Below are positions 16,111 to 22,003 of a DNA stretch of 22,003 nucleotides, piece by piece. The notes beneath the pieces are model-generated. The model saw only the letters and a list, made by a program, of their open reading frames with translations. It was not told the DNA's origin and did not search any database. The stretch comes from a virus. Made by a program: the position numbers and the translations under genes. The stretch spans positions 1 through 22,003 of the IMG/VR virus record IMGVR_UViG_3300046517_001535. One strand, written 5' to 3'. How positions within the stretch are numbered: the first letter of the stretch is position 1; each line of letters starts with the position of its first letter.

Positions 16111-16399
16111 GGTCGGAAGAATCGGGCGAGCCTTGGAGCTTTGGCGCTTGCTGCTCCATGTGATGCCACGCCTTGAGGTTGTCCCGGTTCGGCCCGAGCA
16201 GCAGCCGGCCGACGTCGATGGACACGCTGCGACGACCGTCGCGGTACGCCCGCGCGCTGTCGGAGATGCTCTCGGACGGAGGCATATCGACGGGGGAAAG
16301 CCGGAACATCAGCCAGTAGGCGAAGCGCTGGAACTCGGGCAGTTCCATCAGCCGCGCTGCGTCGGCGCGGCGCTGCGCCTCGTCCTCCGCCTTCGTCAC
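16103..16399 (-). CDS. Bbp19-like phage protein
   Basis: The 98-residue protein starts with GTG at 16399, overlapping the previous stop by GTGA. It fits the Bbp19-type pattern found between portal and scaffold in BPP-1-like phages: PEFQRFAYWLMFRL at residues 21-34, a Ser/Pro/acidic loop, then ARAYRDGRRSVSIDV at 49-63 (the conserved 'Y-x-x-GRR-x-V' core), and a helical WHHMEQQ. The role is not established; position suggests head assembly. The open frame extends upstream inside the secreted-protein gene, but that part is a shadow. Its C-terminal codons for APKLQG encode the second 16-base repeat, and its stop lies 8 bases inside the scaffold gene. Confidence 0.75.
   Translation of the reverse strand: MTKAEDEAQRRADAARLMELPEFQRFAYWLMFRLSPVDMPPSESISDSARAYRDGRRSVSIDVGRLLLGPNRDNLKAWHHMEQQAPKLQGSPDSSDHG
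16131..16144 (-). promoter_or_regulatory. CCAA-CTCCAAGG element, copy 3 (before scaffold gene)
   Basis: On the minus strand it reads CCAAAGCTCCAAGG, identical to copy 2, with the same two preceding bases (perfect 16-base repeat 16131-16146). It lies inside the 3' end of the Bbp19-like gene, where it encodes APKLQ, and stands 20 bases before the scaffold ATG. Retention of the same sequence and spacing in coding and non-coding settings argues for a function in the DNA or RNA. The scaffold start has no recognisable Shine-Dalgarno. Confidence 0.5.
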
Positions 16400-16935
16400 G
16401 GAATGCAGCGAACGATGTACGAGGCGTCCGGCATGTCGAAGCTGTTGCCGGCATCGACGCCGGACACGCATCCGCGGACGATGACGGTGTTGGCGGCCGA
16501 CAGGTAGGGCTGCACGGTGCCATTGCCTGCGAGCACCTGGTCGACGCCGAGCAACAGAGCCGAGCCGAAGGGACAGTTGGCGATGGTGGCCGTCCGGGTG
16601 TCGAAGCAGTTGGGCCCGCCGAACGTCGCGGCCAAGGCAGGGAGGTCGTAGTTGATGATCGCCTTGGTGCTGCTGGTGATGGCGTTGTCGGCGGTGGTCA
16701 GGGTCGAGGGACCGCCGTCTGGGTTGCGGGTGAACGCGAGCGCGGCGGTGGACTTCTCGAAGCTCACCGAGCCCTGCAGCCTCACCACGTGTGTCTTGTC
16801 GCCCAAGCAGACCGCGGTGCCGTTGCCGCACTGCTGCTGGCCCTCGACGAGCTGCTCGACGGGCGGCCGGGTCATCGCGGCGAGGAGTCCAATGGCAGAG
16901 GCAGCGAGGACGACGGCCAGGGCAATCTTGCGCAT
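16396..16935 (-). CDS. Predicted secreted or periplasmic six-cysteine protein
   Basis: The 179-residue protein begins with a textbook signal peptide: MRK, then a hydrophobic stretch IALAVVLAASAIGLLAA (residues 4-20). No lipobox cysteine is present, so a soluble exported or membrane-anchored form is likelier than a lipoprotein. The mature part is Thr/Ala/Gly-rich with six cysteines (36, 43, 110, 121, 156, 177), enough for three disulfides, and has no further membrane segment. I do not recognise the family. An exported protein is out of place between portal and scaffold genes, which are normally nearly adjacent; it may be a cargo ('moron') gene altering the host surface, for example in superinfection exclusion. 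It has its own upstream element and its stop overlaps the next start by GTGA. No Shine-Dalgarno is evident. Confidence 0.75.
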   Translation of the reverse strand: MRKIALAVVLAASAIGLLAAMTRPPVEQLVEGQQQCGNGTAVCLGDKTHVVRLQGSVSFEKSTAALAFTRNPDGGPSTLTTADNAITSSTKAIINYDLPALAATFGGPNCFDTRTATIANCPFGSALLLGVDQVLAGNGTVQPYLSAANTVIVRGCVSGVDAGNSFDMPDASYIVRCIP

Positions 16936-16954
16936 GACGAGAAAATGCGCCCGC

Positions 16955-16968
16955 CCTTGGAGCTTTGG
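16955..16968 (-). promoter_or_regulatory. CCAA-CTCCAAGG element, copy 2 (before secreted protein gene)
   Basis: On the minus strand it reads CCAAAGCTCCAAGG. It fills much of the short gap between the portal stop and the secreted-protein ATG, with 19 bases to the start. Together with the two bases before it (CG, to 16970) it is a perfect 16-base match to the copy at 16131-16146. No Shine-Dalgarno sequence is seen between it and the ATG. It is a candidate phage promoter, activator site or RNA-level element. Confidence 0.5.
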
Positions 16969-16971
16969 CGT

Positions 16972-18723
16972 TCAGCGCAACCCGTTGGCCTGCATGATGC
17001 GCGTCAGCGCGTTGTCGTCGGTCGTGTTCGTGTCCGAGAGCGTCTGTGCCGTTTGCGCCTGCACCTGCTGCTGTTCGGCCTGGGCCTGCGCCTGTTGCGC
17101 CTGCGCGCGCTGCTGGCGAACCTGCTGCACCACCTCGCGACTGCGGAGCATGGCGGGCTCGACGCCGAGCGCGTCAGCGTAGTCGCGTAGCGCCTGGTCG
17201 AAGTCGACGTTGTCGATGGCCTCCGGGTTCAGCTTCGCGGCCTCTCCCGTGGCGCCGACCAGTTCGCGAATGGCCTGAATGCGCGACATGCGCTGCGCCT
17301 GGGCGAAGAGCGACTCGTACTGAATCTTGAGGTTCTGGCCCTGCAGTTCCTTCGGCGGCTTCGACAGCAGCCGGCGCCGGTGGGCGATGGCGTAGACGCG
17401 CTCGATGATGACGCGCAGCACCTCGTGCTGGAAGCGCTGCACCGTGGGCCCGAGCTGCAGCATCTTCTCGGCCTTGAGCTCGTTCGTCTGAAACGCCGTC
17501 ACCTCGCGGCCGCCCTGTGCAATCTGCGAGATGAGCTGCCACAGGTCCTCGTGGAACATCTGCCCCACGCGCTTGTCGACGCGCTGAATCTCCGCGCTGA
17601 TGGCCGCCAGCCCTTGCGCCGGGAGCTCCACGAGAGGCCGGAAGCCCTTACCGGCGCCGCCCTCGTCCTCGTAGTTCATGCCGCCGGGGTTGAGGTCCAC
17701 CGGCTCGCCGCGCATCGTCACGGGGCCCACGAGCGGCGGCTGGGCGAGCAGGGCAGTGAAGCGCAGGGCGTCGCGCTCGAGCAGCTGCAGCGTCTTGCAG
17801 TCGCCGATGGCCGTCGCGCCAGGGCCGTAGCCCCAGACGTCCTCACCGGTCGTGCTGTACCGCGCCACCGCGAAGGGCTTCTCGTGGTAGCCGCCCTCGC
17901 GCAGGTAGCCCTCGTTCGCGTCGTTGGCGTATGAGCCATCGGCCGCCTGGCCCATGTACTGCCCGCCGGCGGGGAACTCCATCCAGCACGACTTGAACGC
18001 CCAGCCCGCGGGCCCCATGCGCCCAGGGATGTGCTTCGGGTTCGGCTCGACGACGTGCAGCACCGTGCGCCAGTCGTCCCGGCGGCCGTGCTTGAAGGCC
18101 TCCTGCACGCCGCGCGAGCACTTTTCGAAGCCGAACTCCTCGACGAGCTGGCTCAGGCTCATCTGCAGGCAGCGGTACAGCGTGTCGACCTCGCCGCGCG
18201 CGTTGGTCGCGATGCAGTAGCTGCCGATGGGGAGCACGTACGCGCGGACGACGGTGCGCAGGTCCTCCTCGATGAAGATGCACGAGTTCCCGAACGGCGC
18301 GACGTCGAGGTACACCTCGTGGAGCCGGTCGTAGAGGTTGCTGCCGGCCATGATGCGGTAGCCGGTGTCCTCCCATTCGCCGAGGCACGAGCGCACCGCG
18401 TCGACGTCGGCGAGGCGCGGGTCCTGTGGCGAGAGCCGGTACCACGGGTGGCCGGGGTCCGTCAGCGAGGCGTGCATCCCCGCCGCGTTCACCTCGACCG
18501 CGAGCGTCGGGTGCGAGTTGATGATTTCGAACTCGACCTTGCGGCCAGCCCAGGCCCTGTCGCCGGCGTTGCGCCGAATCCGGCGGGGCACGACGAAGCG
18601 GGCAATCTCGTCCCACGCCGCCTCGAAGGGGGCGCGCTGGGCCTTGAGCTCGAACCAGCGGCGCACGTAGCGCATGCGCGGCGAGAGCGTGTCCAGCGGG
18701 CCGTCGTAGCCGTTGTCGGGCAT
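16972..18723 (-). CDS. Portal protein (head-tail connector)
   Basis: The 583-residue protein forms the dodecameric ring at one capsid vertex through which DNA enters and leaves. It matches the podovirus head-to-tail connector family: RRWFELKAQRAPFEAAWDEI near residues 20-40, a VVPRRIRRNAG segment, then AAGMHASLTDPGHPWYRL, the usual 'laagm-s-lt-pWf-l' signature. The end is a Gln/Ala-rich coiled segment (QQRAQAQQAQAQAEQQQ) followed by a short tail. I chose ATG at 18723: it overlaps the terminase stop as TGATG, has CGGAG about 8 bases upstream, and the family signature starts right after it. The open frame extends 97 codons upstream but that is a shadow of terminase. Four bases after the stop lies a copy of the CCAAAGCTCCAAGG element. 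Confidence 0.95.
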   Translation of the reverse strand: MPDNGYDGPLDTLSPRMRYVRRWFELKAQRAPFEAAWDEIARFVVPRRIRRNAGDRAWAGRKVEFEIINSHPTLAVEVNAAGMHASLTDPGHPWYRLSPQDPRLADVDAVRSCLGEWEDTGYRIMAGSNLYDRLHEVYLDVAPFGNSCIFIEEDLRTVVRAYVLPIGSYCIATNARGEVDTLYRCLQMSLSQLVEEFGFEKCSRGVQEAFKHGRRDDWRTVLHVVEPNPKHIPGRMGPAGWAFKSCWMEFPAGGQYMGQAADGSYANDANEGYLREGGYHEKPFAVARYSTTGEDVWGYGPGATAIGDCKTLQLLERDALRFTALLAQPPLVGPVTMRGEPVDLNPGGMNYEDEGGAGKGFRPLVELPAQGLAAISAEIQRVDKRVGQMFHEDLWQLISQIAQGGREVTAFQTNELKAEKMLQLGPTVQRFQHEVLRVIIERVYAIAHRRRLLSKPPKELQGQNLKIQYESLFAQAQRMSRIQAIRELVGATGEAAKLNPEAIDNVDFDQALRDYADALGVEPAMLRSREVVQQVRQQRAQAQQAQAQAEQQQVQAQTAQTLSDTNTTDDNALTRIMQANGLR

Positions 18724-20162
18724 CAGGGCGCTCCGAGTCTGTCGAAGGGATTGAAGGGCGTCTTGTTCCGGGCCCGGGCGGCGCGCTCCTGCAGCTCGCG
18801 CAGCTTCCGGTGCGCCACGGGGGCCGCGAAGGTGAGGGCGAGCGCGTCGGCCAGGTCTGGCGAGACGCCGATGCGCGCCTTGATGTCTTTCTTCTTCTCG
18901 AGCAGCAGCTTGCCGTTCTCGCCGATGCCGTAGGTGGGCGCGGTCAGCTCCTGCACGAGCTCGCCCATCTCGGGCAGGCAGGCGCGCGGCAGCCACTTCG
19001 CCATGCCGTGCCACATCTCGCTGCGGCGGTTTGCGTACTCAGCCTTGAGCGCGGGGGCGCCGAACTTCACGCCGAGCACGCGGTGCCCGAGCTGGCGCAG
19101 GCGGTCGAGCACGCCGGCGCCGAAGCCGGCCTCGTCGACGAAGACGCCGTCGGGCTCGTGCTCCATGATGAAGCGCGCCGCCCTGTCGGCGAGTTCCATC
19201 GTGTCGGCGATGCGGAACACCTGCGGGCGGCGGGCAAGGTGCCCCTGGCGCAGAAAGAAGACGCTCCGGTCGTCGCCCTCGCGCGCGACGTCGATGCCCA
19301 TCACCTTCGGCTCCTGCTCCCACTCGGCGCGCGGCACCTCGCGGGCCATGGCCGCCGTCACGTCGTCGACGTTGATGAGCGCGTTCGAGCTGCCCGGCGG
19401 GAACTTGCCGAAGACGTTCACGAGCACGAAGGGGTGTTCGCGCCCGTACTTTTCAATCTGCTCGCGCGCCCACTGCTTCGAAACGCGTGGGGCTCGCTTC
19501 GGGTCGTCGGGGTCTCCGGAAATCTCCTTCACCCACCACAGCGCGCGCTCCCTCGTGCAGGCGCGGTACAGCGGGCCGTCGGTCTGCGTCGGGTTGCCGG
19601 CGAGCACCAGGCGCGCCTCGCGGCCTTCCGCCTCGCTCGCGTTCGCCAAGCCTGCCTCGGCCGTGGCGGCGACGGCGTCGGGAATGCCGCCTGCCTCGTC
19701 GAGCAGGAACATCACGTTGTCTGCATGCACGCCGGCGAGCGTGTCGGACTGGCGCGCGGCGTCGGCGGTCTTCGGCCAGCTGCGCGCCGAGGCCCACCAG
19801 GTCTCACGGTGCTGCTTTGCGACGATGCGGTCCGCACTCCAGGCGAAGAGCGCCTGCAGCAGCCGCGACTTCTGCTGCCACTTCGACGTTTCGGCCCACA
19901 GGCCGTCTGCGAGGTTCTGCGCGGTGACAGACGTCGCGATGACCTTCGGGTGCAGGCGCGTGCACATCCACCACCACAGCAGCCACGCCAGCACCGTTGA
20001 CTTGCCCGGGCCCTTGCTTGCCTTCAGGGCGATGCGTTGCTCCCTCGTCGCCGCGGTGAGCACTTCCTCCTGCCACGCGTCGGGTTTCGCCTGGAGGACC
20101 TCGCGCACGAAACGCGTGGGCTCCTCGCGCCACTCGCGCATCTTTTCGGCGGCGGGCGTCAC
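18723..20162 (-). CDS. terL: Terminase large subunit (packaging ATPase and nuclease)
   Basis: The 479-residue motor pumps DNA into the procapsid and cuts the concatemer. The N-terminal ATPase has Walker A KASKGPGKST at residues 47-56, Walker B VMFLLDEAG with D155 and E156, and a GNPT coupling motif at about 189-192. The C-terminal RNase H-like nuclease shows its acidic ligands: D291 in GIDVAREGDDRS, D343 in VFVDEAG, and D436/D439 in SPDLADALALTF. Length is normal and all catalytic residues are present, so it looks functional. GTG at 20162 overlaps the small-subunit stop (GTGA); its own stop overlaps the portal start as TGATG. The C-terminal tail after about residue 450 is basic and probably contacts the portal. 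Confidence 0.97.
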   Translation of the reverse strand: MTPAAEKMREWREEPTRFVREVLQAKPDAWQEEVLTAATREQRIALKASKGPGKSTVLAWLLWWWMCTRLHPKVIATSVTAQNLADGLWAETSKWQQKSRLLQALFAWSADRIVAKQHRETWWASARSWPKTADAARQSDTLAGVHADNVMFLLDEAGGIPDAVAATAEAGLANASEAEGREARLVLAGNPTQTDGPLYRACTRERALWWVKEISGDPDDPKRAPRVSKQWAREQIEKYGREHPFVLVNVFGKFPPGSSNALINVDDVTAAMAREVPRAEWEQEPKVMGIDVAREGDDRSVFFLRQGHLARRPQVFRIADTMELADRAARFIMEHEPDGVFVDEAGFGAGVLDRLRQLGHRVLGVKFGAPALKAEYANRRSEMWHGMAKWLPRACLPEMGELVQELTAPTYGIGENGKLLLEKKKDIKARIGVSPDLADALALTFAAPVAHRKLRELQERAARARNKTPFNPFDRLGAP

Positions 20163-20569
20163 GGCTTGCGGCTCGCCAGCACGAGCATCTCAAGGGTGAG
20201 CTCGCCCTTGACCTCGAGTCTCTCGGTGAAGTCCGCCTCCGCTTTGCCGAGCTGCTCGAGCGCCTTGAGACGGAGAGACGGCTCGAGATCCGGGTCGACA
20301 GCCATCTCGCTGCGCAGCTCCTGTCGCTCCTCGCGGTTGAGGTGGAAGCGACGCAGCAGCCCCTCTTGCTTCGCGTCGACGCGCTCACGAATCTTAGGAT
20401 TCCTCATGAGCCAGTAGCCCGTGACGGCGAGCGTGCGGCGCGTCCCCGTGTAGCCGGCCTTCGCTGCCGCCTCGGTCGCGTTTCCGTCGTAGAGCTCGAC
20501 GAAGCGGCGCTGCCGAACGGTCAGCCCGTCATCGAACTTGTCGGGCTTCGCGCGCTTCTTCTTCGCCAC
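20159..20569 (-). CDS. terS: Terminase small subunit
   Basis: The 136-residue protein recognises the packaging site on phage DNA and hands it to the large subunit. It carries the classic small-terminase N-terminus: LTVRQRRFVELYDGNATEAA at about residues 16-35, then AGYTG and a LMRNPKIRERV segment forming the helix-turn-helix region. A charged helical region follows (FHLNREERQELRSEM), then a Leu/Ala-rich oligomerisation-type segment. I chose GTG at 20569 because it precedes a basic MAKKKRAKPDKF N-terminus; the frame runs 28 codons further up with no family resemblance. The ribosome site is poor (GGA abutting the start). Its stop overlaps the large-subunit start by GTGA. The packaging site is probably in or near this gene. 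Confidence 0.9.
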   Translation of the reverse strand: MAKKKRAKPDKFDDGLTVRQRRFVELYDGNATEAAAKAGYTGTRRTLAVTGYWLMRNPKIRERVDAKQEGLLRRFHLNREERQELRSEMAVDPDLEPSLRLKALEQLGKAEADFTERLEVKGELTLEMLVLASRKP

Positions 20570-20588
20570 TCCGTCAGAGTCGCGCCGG

Positions 20589-20602
20589 CCTTGGAGGATT
20601 GG
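20589..20602 (-). promoter_or_regulatory. CCAA-CTCCAAGG element, copy 1 (before terminase small)
   Basis: On the minus strand it reads CCAATCCTCCAAGG. It lies in the 44-base gap between the Cys/His protein and terminase small, with 19 bases between its end and the GTG start. It matches the two other copies (16955-16968, 16131-16144) at 12 of 14 positions. Downstream of all three, an A-Y-T-Y-T pentamer begins 8 bases after the element. The gene it precedes has only a weak GGA next to its start. It could be a phage late promoter or activator site, or an RNA element controlling translation; the sequence alone does not decide. Confidence 0.45.
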
Positions 20603-20613
20603 CCCGCGACTGC

Positions 20614-20952
20614 CTAGCGCCCATGTTTCTTGATGGACGGCTCGCGCATGCACTCGCGTGCGTAGGCACGCACAGCCCGGAAGAGGCGCCGCTCGGCGCG
20701 CCGCTCGTGCTCGGCGTGATCGAGCCCCGCCGGTGCCTCGAGGTCGTCGACGTACCGGGTCACCTCGCGCAGGAGCCGATCGCGTGCATCAGTCGCGAGC
20801 CGTCGCACCGGCGTCTCCATCAGCCGACCGAGGCGACGACGCCGAAGGTGAGCCCAGCAGAGACGCGAACCAGGAGCCGCGAGGTTGTCGCAGGTGCTCA
20901 CTTCACAGGGCCGCTCGACGTTCGCGGCTTCCTTCGTGCTCACCAAGTTCAC
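20614..20952 (-). CDS. Small protein with putative zinc-binding Cys/His motif
   Basis: The GTG start at 20952 overlaps the methyltransferase stop by GTGA; the product is 112 residues. Near the N-terminus are C16, C21, C32 and H35, spaced C-x4-C-x10-C-x2-H and followed by an Arg-rich stretch. This is the short treble-clef-like pattern seen at the N-terminus of many small phage DNA-associated proteins. The rest is Arg/Glu-rich and predicted mainly helical, with a very basic end (KKHGR). No HNH catalytic motif follows, so I do not call a nuclease. Its place just before the small terminase makes DNA binding or a packaging-accessory role plausible, but that is inference. Confidence 0.65.
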   Translation of the reverse strand: MNLVSTKEAANVERPCEVSTCDNLAAPGSRLCWAHLRRRRLGRLMETPVRRLATDARDRLLREVTRYVDDLEAPAGLDHAEHERRAERRLFRAVRAYARECMREPSIKKHGR

Positions 20953-21485
20953 CGAGAGAACACCACAACGGCCGACGGGTGTCGCGCCGAGTCCTGCACG
21001 CCGGTCTCGTGGCGGAAGCGCAGCCGGCCCTCGACGAAGACGACCTCGACGGCCAGGTCGGAGTACTCCGCGCGCCAGCCGGACCCGATGCCACGGCGGT
21101 CAACGAGCTCGACTCGAGATCGCCCGAGCCCCGGAGCCATGACGATGCGCTGCCACCAGCGCTCCGACGTGTAGGCGGGCACCAGGCCACACGCGAGCCC
21201 ACAGCTGCGCGCGACCTGGGCGCGCGCGTACCCGACGCAGGCCCACAGGTTGCCGCGGCTGTAGGGCGGGTTCCACCAGGTACCCGTCGGCCATGCGCGC
21301 TTGAGCGCTGAGTCGCGCTTCGTGCCGAACTTCGCGCATAGGGCATTCCACCGAGCGGCGAACGCGTCGTAGACGAACGGGCCGTAGTGGTCGCTGCAGG
21401 CGTTAAACAGCCGGCGCGGCGTCTGCCACTCGTCGCTGTTCGACAGGGCGGTGCGCGGCGCACCGATGAACAGCGAGGCCGTCAA
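20949..21485 (-). CDS. dam: Phage DNA N-6-adenine methyltransferase (Dam family)
   Basis: The 178-residue product transfers a methyl group from S-adenosylmethionine to adenine in DNA. Family hallmarks are visible: DEWQTPRRLF at residues 18-27, the FVYDAFAA segment around 37-44 expected to form the SAM-binding edge, and the catalytic NPPYS at 72-76 (the D/N-P-P-Y motif). The C-terminal half keeps the LVPAYTSERWW-type helix and ends near VVVFSR. Length fits phage Dam enzymes (about 170-200 aa). I chose the TTG at 21485 because it overlaps the previous stop as TTGA, has AAGGGGG about 7 bases upstream, and starts just before conserved sequence. The frame stays open 74 codons further upstream, but that part reads as an Arg-rich shadow of the previous gene. 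It may protect phage DNA from host restriction or mark it for packaging or expression; the target site is unknown. Confidence 0.85.
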   Translation of the reverse strand: MTASLFIGAPRTALSNSDEWQTPRRLFNACSDHYGPFVYDAFAARWNALCAKFGTKRDSALKRAWPTGTWWNPPYSRGNLWACVGYARAQVARSCGLACGLVPAYTSERWWQRIVMAPGLGRSRVELVDRRGIGSGWRAEYSDLAVEVVFVEGRLRFRHETGVQDSARHPSAVVVFSR

Positions 21486-21733
21486 AACGGGCCCCCTTCG
21501 TTCTGGGCGTCCTGGACTTCGGCTTGGGTCGGGTTCGTCGCCCCTGTGCCAACGTCGGCGACGGACGGGGCATCGGCGGCACTTCCGGTTTCTTCGGCGG
21601 ATTTGACGGGCGGCGGCCGGTCTTGCCATGCCTTGAACTGCGCCGGCGTCAGCTTCAAGCCGAGGTCCAGCTTCGTCACCGCCACCTTGAGCGTCGGAAG
21701 GTCGCACGGCATCGGCGTGGGCTTATCGATCAC
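21482..21733 (-). CDS. Hypothetical protein, 83 aa
   Basis: I do not recognise this protein. It starts with GTG at 21733, overlapping the stop of the resolvase gene by GTGA. A GGAG lies about 11 bases upstream. Residues 1-40 look foldable (LPTLKVAVTKLDLGLKLTP then QFKAWQDRPPP). The second half is an acidic Ala/Ser/Thr/Glu-rich low-complexity tail that is probably disordered. No cysteine pair, signal peptide or membrane segment is visible. It lies between a resolvase and a DNA methyltransferase, so a DNA-metabolism accessory role is possible, but that is only context. Confidence 0.6.
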   Translation of the reverse strand: MIDKPTPMPCDLPTLKVAVTKLDLGLKLTPAQFKAWQDRPPPVKSAEETGSAADAPSVADVGTGATNPTQAEVQDAQNEGGPF

Positions 21734-22003
21734 GCCGCCTGGCTCCGCGCTGCAGCTCGAGCCGCCACGATCACGTCAGCCCCGCGGCAGGCGTGGATCA
21801 CCCCCGCCGCATCAGCCGCGTGCTCGACGAGCGTCTTCTGCCACGGGAAGAGCGCGCGCAGCTCGGGGTACTCGAGCTCGAGCGCGGTCTTCACCGCGTC
21901 CTTCGTCGCGCCGATGGTGCCGGCGGAGAGCTTCTTCACCCGCTGCGGCGACTCCTCGAGCACCGGCAGCTGGTGAACGACGGCCAGCATGTCGATGAGT
22001 CCG
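21730..22003 (-). CDS. RuvC-like Holliday junction resolvase, C-terminal part (partial at right edge)
   Basis: The frame is open to the right edge of the window, so only the C-terminal ~90 residues are seen. The ATG at 21990 is probably internal. The visible part follows the end of RuvC resolvases: a strand ending in VLEESPQRVKK (like the VFEYxxRxVK segment of E. coli RuvC), then GTIGATKDAV (like GxGxAxKxQV), then HAADAAGVIHA. The last matches the metal-binding D/H-x-x-D-A motif; His replaces the first Asp in some RuvC enzymes such as the Thermus one. RuvC enzymes cut four-way junctions; phages use them to resolve branched DNA before packaging, which suits a gene just upstream of the terminase block. 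The catalytic N-terminal Asp and Glu lie outside the window. It overlaps the next gene by GTGA. The call rests on motif memory, not on a search. Confidence 0.6.
   Translation of the reverse strand, partial: GLIDMLAVVHQLPVLEESPQRVKKLSAGTIGATKDAVKTALELEYPELRALFPWQKTLVEHAADAAGVIHACRGADVIVAARAAARSQAA

Noticed and set aside
14071-16176. 701-codon plus-strand open frame opposite scaffold, coat and cement genes
   Set aside because: It covers three clearly recognised genes on the other strand and has the Arg/Leu/Val/His-rich composition of a high-GC shadow.
16955-16968. Reading the repeated element as a hairpin terminator after the portal gene
   Set aside because: The element is closer to a direct repeat (CCAAAG-CT-CCAAGG) than an inverted one, cannot form a stable stem, and no T-run hairpin follows.
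20903-21463. 186-codon minus-strand frame overlapping the methyltransferase
   Set aside because: The other frame contains the methyltransferase motifs; this one is Arg/Ser/Ala-rich without features.
1-22003. CRISPR arrays, tRNA genes, insertion sequences, attachment sites
   Set aside because: No regularly spaced repeats, cloverleaf sequences, transposase motifs or terminal inverted repeats were found; genes are packed end to end.

Overview
The window is wall-to-wall tailed-phage DNA, either a phage genome or a prophage interior. It has high GC and every supported gene lies on the minus strand, so the genes read right to left. I see no host gene, integrase, tRNA or attachment site. The gene order and protein families fit a short-tailed (podovirus) phage of a GC-rich bacterium. 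The head block is terminase small, terminase large, portal, Bbp19-like, scaffold, major capsid and cement, as in Bordetella phage BPP-1-type phages. The tail and ejection block has the T7-like order gp11, gp12, gp14, gp15, gp16. The host cannot be named from the sequence.

Layout in transcription order. 22003-20614: a partial RuvC-like Holliday junction resolvase, an unknown small protein, a phage Dam-type adenine methyltransferase and a small Cys/His protein. 20569-16972: terminase small, terminase large and portal. 16935-16103: a secreted six-cysteine protein that is unexpected here, then a Bbp19-like protein. 16110-13631: scaffold, major coat protein, Bbp16-like cement protein and a protein with a QPKGP-repeat tail. 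13616-10180: tail tubular proteins A and B. 10177-13: three internal virion (ejection) proteins, the last a 2564-residue giant with a degenerate GGDEF-like domain and a zincin metallopeptidase domain. Neighbouring genes mostly overlap through GTGA, TTGA or TGATG junctions, so this reads as one translationally coupled late operon. No gene-free stretch exceeds about 50 bases.

Two things stand out. First, two small genes (a 65-residue acidic/basic protein and a 76-residue two-helix membrane protein resembling a holin) sit back to back inside the giant gene, on the same strand but in the +1 frame. Within that interval the third-position GC preference moves to the small genes' frame, and the giant protein becomes a Gly/Pro/Arg-rich linker between its GGDEF-like and zincin domains. 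Second, a short element (CCAAAGCTCCAAGG, or CCAATCCTCCAAGG) occurs three times, each time 19-20 bases before the start codon of a gene without a good Shine-Dalgarno sequence: terminase small, the secreted protein and the scaffold.
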